From VAZQ01 sp035300505 (GTDB lineage: Bacteria; Pseudomonadota; Alphaproteobacteria; Rhizobiales; Xanthobacteraceae): a stretch of 17,093 bases of DNA. Location of the stretch: NCBI GenBank assembly GCA_035300505.1, contig DATGVJ010000493.1, positions 1-17,093 on the forward strand, in the 5' to 3' direction. The notes beneath the pieces were generated by a model. It had not been told where the DNA came from and did not search any database. It saw only the letters and a program-made list of their open reading frames with translations. A program made the position numbers and the translations under genes. Shown one piece after another: positions 12,886-17,093 of the stretch (within the stretch, counting starts at the first letter, position 1; every line of letters starts with the position of its first letter).

Positions 12886-12903
12886 GAGCGCAACTCGGCG
12901 CTC
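12886..12903 (+). terminator. Short hairpin after paralogue 2
   Basis: GAGCGC-AACTCG-GCGCTC, a perfect 6-bp stem starting 8 bases after the stop at 12878. No T-run follows, so it may be a weak or factor-dependent end, or not a terminator. Confidence 0.3.
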
Positions 12904-13044
12904 TAAGCGGAGGCCAAAGGGCGAGGTATGGAGCGCTGCGCCGCCGTCGGCGACAATTTGCATTGGAGATGATTGGCCACCATTCTTCGACGGCGACCTT
13001 CTATATCGGGATTTATGGAATATCGGGCCGCGATCGGAGCGGCC

Positions 13045-14034
13045 TTACTCCGCCTTAATGTTGGCCGCCCGGATCACCTTGCCCCACTTCTCCGTTTCGT
13101 CGGCGATGAGCTTGCCGAAGTCAGCGGACGAGCCTGCAATCGGCGTAGCACCCATGTCGGCAAGGCGCGCCTTTATCTTAGTATCGGCGAGGCCGGCATT
13201 GATCTCCTTATTGAGCTTCTCGATGATCGCGGCGGGCGTGTTCCTGGGCGCGCCGACGCCCCACCAGCCGCTGGCCTCGTAGCCCGGGACGAACTCGCCC
13301 ACGGTCGGGATGTCCGGCAGCGCCTCCGAACGCGTCGCGGTGGTCACGGCCAGCGCTCGCAGCTTGCCGGCTTTGATGTATTCGATCGACGAGGCGATGG
13401 CGCCGAAGTAGACTTGCACCTGCCCGCCGAGCAGATCGGTGTGCGCGGGCGCCCCGCCGCGATAGGGTACGTGAACCAAGTTGACGCCAGCCATCATCTT
13501 GAACAACTCGCCGTACACATGGGTGTCAGTTCCGCTGCCGACAGACGCCATATTGATCTTGCCCGGATTGGCCTTGGCGTAGGCGATGAACTCGGGAACG
13601 GTTTTGGCCGGAAACGACGGGTTCACCAGCATGACTTGGGGCTGGCTAATAATGCTCGCGACGGGAGCGATGTCGCGGATGAAGTTGAAATTCAGTTTGT
13701 CATACAGCGTCGCGTTGATCGCGTTCGGCGGAACCACCAACAACAGCGTATAGCCGTCTGGAGCGGCACGCACGACCGCTTCGGTTGCAATGTTACTACC
13801 AGCACCCGGCCGGTTCTCAATGACGAATTGCTGGCCGAGCCGTTCCGACAGCCATTGACCCATCAGGCGCGCAATAATGTCGGCCGCGCCGCCGGGAGCA
13901 AAGCCGACGACGATACGCACCGGCTGCGTTGGATAGGTTTGCGCCCTTGCGATCCGCGGGAGTGCCGGGAGCGCGGCAGCGCCCGTGGCCAGTTGCAGAA
14001 ATTGTCTTCGATGGGGAAGTTTCAGATTCGTCAT
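13045..14034 (-). CDS. Bug-family (TTT) solute-binding protein with Tat leader
   Basis: 329 residues. The leader PHRRQFLQLATGAAALPALP with RIARAQ is a Tat-type signal (two Arg, hydrophobic stretch, ARAQ cleavage). The mature protein is a standard Bug protein: YPTQPVRIVVGFAPGGAADI, LGQQFVIENRPGAGSNIAT, APDGYTLLLV, MASVGSGTDTHVYGELFKMM, NLVHVPYRGGAPAHTDLLGG and LPDIPTVGEFVPGYEASGWW. It binds a carboxylate-like ligand in the periplasm. As with the copy at 5954, no TctA or TctB gene is near. The two Bug proteins are clearly different in sequence, so they are not a recent duplication. Start: ATG at 14034 with AGGGG about 5 bases upstream. It converges on the EGDTLV pair, and a 20-bp tandem duplication sits directly upstream. 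Confidence 0.93.
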   Translation of the reverse strand: MTNLKLPHRRQFLQLATGAAALPALPRIARAQTYPTQPVRIVVGFAPGGAADIIARLMGQWLSERLGQQFVIENRPGAGSNIATEAVVRAAPDGYTLLLVVPPNAINATLYDKLNFNFIRDIAPVASIISQPQVMLVNPSFPAKTVPEFIAYAKANPGKINMASVGSGTDTHVYGELFKMMAGVNLVHVPYRGGAPAHTDLLGGQVQVYFGAIASSIEYIKAGKLRALAVTTATRSEALPDIPTVGEFVPGYEASGWWGVGAPRNTPAAIIEKLNKEINAGLADTKIKARLADMGATPIAGSSADFGKLIADETEKWGKVIRAANIKAE

Positions 14035-14046
14035 GTGTGTGCCCCT

Positions 14047-14086
14047 AGTTTCTTCAAATAAGCCGAAGTTTCTTCAAATAAGCCGA
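14047..14086. repeat. Perfect 20-bp tandem duplication in the Bug gene leader
   Basis: AGTTTCTTCAAATAAGCCGA occurs twice back to back with no mismatch, from 13 to 52 bp upstream of the minus-strand start at 14034. It is AT-rich in a GC-rich setting and lies in the promoter or 5' leader. A doubled operator or a recent slippage event would both give this pattern. Confidence 0.85.
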
Positions 14087-14264
14087 CGCGGATTGGCGCT
14101 GCGCAATCTGCGCATCGACGAGATTTGATGGTATGCTATGGTAGAGGGTGAATCAAGCCGGCCACAACCGCTTACGCGTGGGAGCACACGGCCTCGCACA
14201 ATTCCCGCTATGGCCAAATGCGGATCAGTAAACCATGATCATTTGATATCAGAATGTAGGAACG

Positions 14265-14507
14265 TTGATCTTGAAGGTCGAACTCACCCCTGATGCGGCG
14301 CAATGGGTCGCCGCCGAAATCGACGCCGGAACCTTTCCGACCGCAGAGGACGCGGTGCGTCACGCCATACGGCTGGCCAAACTCGCCGCGCTGCGCAACA
14401 TGTTGGATGCTGCTGAAGCCGAGGGCGGAAGCCACACGAGTGAAGAGGCCCGGAAATTCGTCCAGGATTATCTAGACGACCTTGAACACGCTCCAAAAGA
14501 GTCTTGA
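14265..14507 (+). CDS. parD: ParD-like antitoxin
   Basis: 80 residues. It is a ribbon-helix-helix type antitoxin: VELTPDAAQWVAAEIDAGTF, then PTAEDAVRHAIRLAKLAALR (residues 25-44), an acidic linker AEAEGG, and a C-terminal toxin-binding part ARKFVQDYLDDLEH. There is no ATG; TTG at 14265 (AGGA 3 bases upstream) or TTG at 14271 (about 9 bases) must be used. The size and helix pattern match ParD/CopG-family antitoxins. It normally represses its own operon and neutralises the ParE toxin. The toxin reading frame begins directly after its stop. The ATG-less start may keep expression low. The intact antitoxin next to a broken toxin suggests that selection for the toxin has been lost. Confidence 0.85.
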   Translation: MILKVELTPDAAQWVAAEIDAGTFPTAEDAVRHAIRLAKLAALRNMLDAAEAEGGSHTSEEARKFVQDYLDDLEHAPKES

Positions 14508-14848
14508 GTGCCACGTCTTGTCTATCGAACTGCGGCTCTAAGAGATCTTGCCCATATTGCGACACGTATTCAACGCCAGAGTCAAAGCCGGCAAGTTGCA
14601 AATGACTATATTGAGAAAATCAGGAATTACTGCGAACGACTTGCTGCCTTTCATACAATGATAGGCCGTCCGCGCGCGGAAATACGACCTCATTTTCGCA
14701 GCGTGACATTTGGAAATTACGTTATTTTCCTGCGCTAAGCGACGAGGATGGCCCACGCAGCCATCTTTACGATACTCGAATTCTGTGGGGTTCACGGGAC
14801 CTTGATGCCTATTTTCGGAGGGCTTTGGACGACAGCGGCATCGAATAG
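14508..14848 (+). pseudogene. parE: ParE-like toxin gene, frameshifted near its 3' end
   Basis: From the GTG at 14508 the frame reads LVYRTAALRDLAHIATRIQR, CERLAAFHTMIGRPRAEIRP, then FRSVTFGNYVIFLR and stops at a TAA (14736-14738) after 76 residues. The family runs on, and the missing part is present one frame over, from 14738: SDEDGPRSHLYDTRILWGSR, then DLDAYFRRALDD, ending at TAG 14846-14848. Restoring one base (CGCTA-AGC to CGC-TAY-AGC) gives FLRYSDEDGPRS and a normal protein of about 113 residues. A single-base deletion has therefore cut off the last beta-strand and C-terminal segment. ParE poisons DNA gyrase, and its C-terminus matters for fold and activity, so the product is probably inactive. 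A sequencing error is the main alternative. Confidence 0.82.
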
Positions 14849-14892
14849 CCAACCGGCGCAAGTGACCGTGCATAGGCACGTTGCCTCGGCGC

Positions 14893-14907
14893 CATGCGGG
14901 CTACGAA
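14893..14907. repeat. Solo half of the REP-like element
   Basis: CATGCGGGCTACGAA is identical to 5931-5945, the right arm of the REP-like palindrome at 5816-5944. No left arm is nearby. It lies between the ParE remnant and the DUF1501 gene, at the convergent end of both. Confidence 0.6.
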
Positions 14908-14931
14908 CTTCGCTTAAGTTAAGTTACTGGC

Positions 14932-16197
14932 TCAGGCCAAGAGCCCCGCCATCGGTTTCACGGCGGCGCTGTCGGGGAAAATATCGCCGGCCAGCGCTTT
15001 GTCCTCGATGCGCAGATGGTCCTTGAGCAGGCCCTTGAGCACGGCGCGCAAGTCCGTGGTCGGTTTGAGGTCGCGATTCTCGTGTAGATTTTTGAGGCCC
15101 GGCCAATCCGCCACCACGCGGCCGCCCTTGAGCGCACCACCGGCCAGGAACGCGACCGTGCCGGTGCCGTGGTCCGTACCTTGAGTCCCGTTGATGCGGG
15201 CCGTGCGGCCGAACTCGGTGATCACTGCCACCACGGTCTCGCGCCACGCCGCCCCCATATTGGTTTCGATCGCCGCGATGGCGCCATCGAGCGCACCGAG
15301 CAGTGCCGCGAGGCGGCCGTTGAGGGCGCCTTCGTCAGCATGTGTGTCCCAGCCGTCGAAGGCGAGCGCACCGATGCGCGGCCCGTCGGGCCGCGCCAGG
15401 AATTTCGCCGCCGCGCCGGCAGAATCCGCGAAGTAGGCGCGCACTTGTGCGGCCCCTTGCGCGGCGCCCTGCCCTCCCGCGGGGCGCGCGGGCGCCGTGC
15501 CGTCGGGTCTGGCATCCATGCCGCCGGCGCGCGCGATCGTGGCCAGCCCAAGACGCTCTTCCAGCACACGCGCAAGCGCCGGATCGGTGTGGCGATAAAG
15601 ATCAAGCAGTCGCATGATCGTATCGTCGCTGGTCGGCGGCAGGCGCGGCGGCGTCCACGCCATCACGGACGCCGGTCCGCGCACGACCAAAGGCGCAATC
15701 GGCCCGACCGCAAAGGCATCGCGCGCCTTCGGATTCGCACGATTGGCCGGCACCAGCGCGGTGAGCGCACGGTTGAGCCAACCGGTCGCGACCGCACCCG
15801 GACGGGCGAGCCCGCTTTCAAGCACATCCTGCCCATCGAAATGCGACCGTTCCCGATAGGGCGACGCCACCGCGTGGACGATCGTGGCGGCGCCCGCTTT
15901 GTAGATCCGGTGCAGGTTTGGCATGGCGGGATTGAGCGCGAACATGGAGTTGAGCGGCAATGCCGGCGTGGCACCGTCAAGCACCAGCGCTTTGTCGCCA
16001 CGCAAGGGTACCCAACCGGGCTCGCCGACCGGCGCGACAGCCGCCAAGCCGTCAAGCGCGCCGCGCAATACGATCACCAGGAGGCGCGGATCGCGACCCT
16101 GCGCGAGAGCGAGCTTCGGAACATAGGCCCATGCGAACAGCGTGCCGGAGGCGAGCAGCAATTCGCGGCGTGACGGGGAATGGAGATCAATCGTCAT
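14932..16197 (-). CDS. DUF1501 family exported protein
   Basis: 421 residues from the ATG at 16197; the frame runs back to 16425, but that part is an Arg-rich shadow of the upstream gene. GGAG lies 8 bases before the ATG. SPSRRELLLASGTLFAWAYV followed by ALAQG is a Tat leader. The family pattern follows: RLLVIVLRGALDGLAAVAPV (strand and metal-site region), SHFDGQDVLESG, GWLNRAL, FDGWDTHADEG, and the hallmark TEFGRTARING with GTDHGTGTVAFLAGGALKGG. The family is related to the alkaline phosphatase/sulfatase fold and almost always paired with DUF1800. An Ala/Gly-rich stretch (GGQGAAQGAAQ) is a loop. It is exported; its enzymatic role is unproven. It starts 4 bp after the DUF1800 stop, so the pair is one operon. 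Confidence 0.92.
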   Translation of the reverse strand: MTIDLHSPSRRELLLASGTLFAWAYVPKLALAQGRDPRLLVIVLRGALDGLAAVAPVGEPGWVPLRGDKALVLDGATPALPLNSMFALNPAMPNLHRIYKAGAATIVHAVASPYRERSHFDGQDVLESGLARPGAVATGWLNRALTALVPANRANPKARDAFAVGPIAPLVVRGPASVMAWTPPRLPPTSDDTIMRLLDLYRHTDPALARVLEERLGLATIARAGGMDARPDGTAPARPAGGQGAAQGAAQVRAYFADSAGAAAKFLARPDGPRIGALAFDGWDTHADEGALNGRLAALLGALDGAIAAIETNMGAAWRETVVAVITEFGRTARINGTQGTDHGTGTVAFLAGGALKGGRVVADWPGLKNLHENRDLKPTTDLRAVLKGLLKDHLRIEDKALAGDIFPDSAAVKPMAGLLA

Positions 16198-16201
16198 GGA
16201 A

Positions 16202-17093
16202 CTATCTCCGCTGGAACTCTGGCGCCATGAAAAGAAGCGCCAGCGCCTGCTGGCGGCTCTCCGCCCGCGCGATCGTCTGACGGGTCTCCGCCGACGCCAA
16301 CGGCGCGATCGTTGCTTCGAACGCGGCATTGGGATCGTGCGTGCCACCCAACCTGCGGGCAAATTGGTTGGCGACATCCAGCCGTTGCGACAGGCCGTCG
16401 AGCCAAGTCGCGTCGTCATCCGCAAAACCGTTGGGAGCAGGCGGACGCCACAGCGGTTCGCCTAAAAGGTTATGCGCCTGCATCACCGGTGCGATGTCGG
16501 GCGGATTGACGCCGACGGCGCGCAACGTGCCGACGATCCATTCTCCCGGGCGCTTGAGCTTGCCGCGCGACGGCTCCCAGGATTCGGGCGCCATGACCAG
16601 CGCCTTGGCCATTTCCTTGAGATCGCCTTCGGTGTCGCGAAAGCGCTTGGTGAGCCGCTCCACCAGCGCGAGCGCCGGATCGTCGGCCACAAAGTGGCGC
16701 GCAAGCTTGTAGGCGACATGTTTGGCGGTCGCGGGATGCCGCGCCAGATCGGCAAGCACACGGCGGCCTTGATCGTAGCCGCCGTCCGCATAACTCTTGC
16801 CGATCACGATCTGCGTGCCGGGCTCGTGCATGCGTGGATTGAACATGAATTCGCCACCGCGCGCCGGATCCTGCACCGGCGGAACGATGCTCCAGCCCGT
16901 GATGATCTTGGCGAAGCTGGTGACGTCGTCCTGGCGGTAGACAGTGCGCACGCCGAGCGTATGAAGCTCCAGGATCTCGCGCGCGAGGTTCTCGTTGAGG
17001 CCGCGCCCGCGATTTTGTCCCGCCGGCGAATTCGGCCCGATCGAGCGCGCATTATCCAGATAGATGAGCATGGCGGGATGGCACTCGACTGCC
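16202..17093 (-). CDS. DUF1800 family protein, 5' end outside the window
   Basis: About 296 C-terminal residues are visible and the gene continues past 17093; an internal Met at 17071 is not a start because AVECHP reads in frame before it. The family hallmarks are present: HPAMLIYLDN, SIGPNSPAG, GLNENLAREILELHTLGV, DVTSFAKIITGW, RHPATAKHVAYKLARHFVAD and the closing RAESRQQALALLFMAPEFQR. DUF1800 proteins are usually about 450 to 500 residues, so roughly the first third is missing from view. They are partners of DUF1501 proteins, and their function is unknown, perhaps envelope or extracellular. Stop TAG at 16202-16204, 4 bp before the DUF1501 start. Confidence 0.93.
   Translation of the reverse strand, partial: AVECHPAMLIYLDNARSIGPNSPAGQNRGRGLNENLAREILELHTLGVRTVYRQDDVTSFAKIITGWSIVPPVQDPARGGEFMFNPRMHEPGTQIVIGKSYADGGYDQGRRVLADLARHPATAKHVAYKLARHFVADDPALALVERLTKRFRDTEGDLKEMAKALVMAPESWEPSRGKLKRPGEWIVGTLRAVGVNPPDIAPVMQAHNLLGEPLWRPPAPNGFADDDATWLDGLSQRLDVANQFARRLGGTHDPNAAFEATIAPLASAETRQTIARAESRQQALALLFMAPEFQRR

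Noticed and set aside
12973..14061. 362-residue plus-strand frame
   Set aside because: It is antisense to the complete Bug gene at 13045-14034.
14047..14086. CRISPR-like repeat
   Set aside because: Two back-to-back units without spacers form a tandem duplication, not an array.
15169..16173. 334-residue plus-strand frame
   Set aside because: It is antisense to the DUF1501 gene and Arg-rich, as expected for a shadow frame.
16198..16425. N-terminal extension of DUF1501
   Set aside because: It is an Arg-rich shadow of the DUF1800 coding sequence; the Tat leader begins at 16197.

Overview
ORGANISM. The window is GC-rich, dense and typical of an alphaproteobacterium of the Bradyrhizobium / Nitrobacteraceae / Xanthobacteraceae type. 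The hints are two orphan Bug-type (tripartite tricarboxylate family) solute-binding proteins, a metallophosphoesterase-cupredoxin pair, REP-like palindromes beginning GTAGCCCGGATGAGCG, and several Tat-type leaders. The genus is an inference. There are no rRNA or tRNA genes, integrases, transposases or CRISPR arrays. The many small exported, hydrolytic and orphan transport genes, two broken genes and several short repeats suggest an accessory region under turnover.

LAYOUT. (1) 1-413, minus: remnant of a thiamine-pyrophosphate enzyme of the acetolactate synthase-like type. Its N-terminal PYR domain is joined out of frame to a piece of the C-terminal PP domain, so the middle is deleted. (2) 555-1853, minus: two-gene operon of a Tat-exported metallophosphoesterase and a small periplasmic cupredoxin. 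(3) 2100-2432, minus: small exported charged protein of unknown function. (4) 2687-5794, plus: three hydrolases in a row (short alpha/beta hydrolase, exported amidohydrolase, exported alpha/beta hydrolase), facing a convergent Bug protein (5954-6952) across a REP-like element. (5) 7234-9692: thiol/redox group made of a GDCCVxC-type cysteine-rich protein, a CcdA-like membrane protein with its TetR regulator, and a divergent AhpD/CMD-like protein, with a candidate TetR operator in the divergent promoter. (6) 9829-12878, plus: a cytoplasmic QueG/RdhA-like protein with two 4Fe-4S clusters, then two exported paralogues sharing a G-x-YEGDTLV motif, separated by a long inverted repeat. (7) 13045-14034, minus: second, Tat-type Bug protein with a perfect 20-bp tandem duplication just upstream of its start. 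(8) 14265-14848, plus: ParDE-type toxin-antitoxin locus whose toxin gene carries a one-base frameshift. (9) 14932-17093, minus: DUF1800-DUF1501 operon, with DUF1800 running off the window.

HOW IT FITS TOGETHER. Blocks 4 to 7 look like scavenging and catabolic modules: periplasmic binding proteins, exported hydrolases and redox enzymes. Block 5 is the most coherent candidate system, a TetR-controlled thiol-disulfide or peroxide-handling unit. Next to it lies a QueG/RdhA-like iron-sulfur protein of unknown substrate. No substrate can be read from the sequence. The clearest direct observations are the two gene lesions (TPP enzyme, ParE toxin) and the small exact repeats placed at gene starts.
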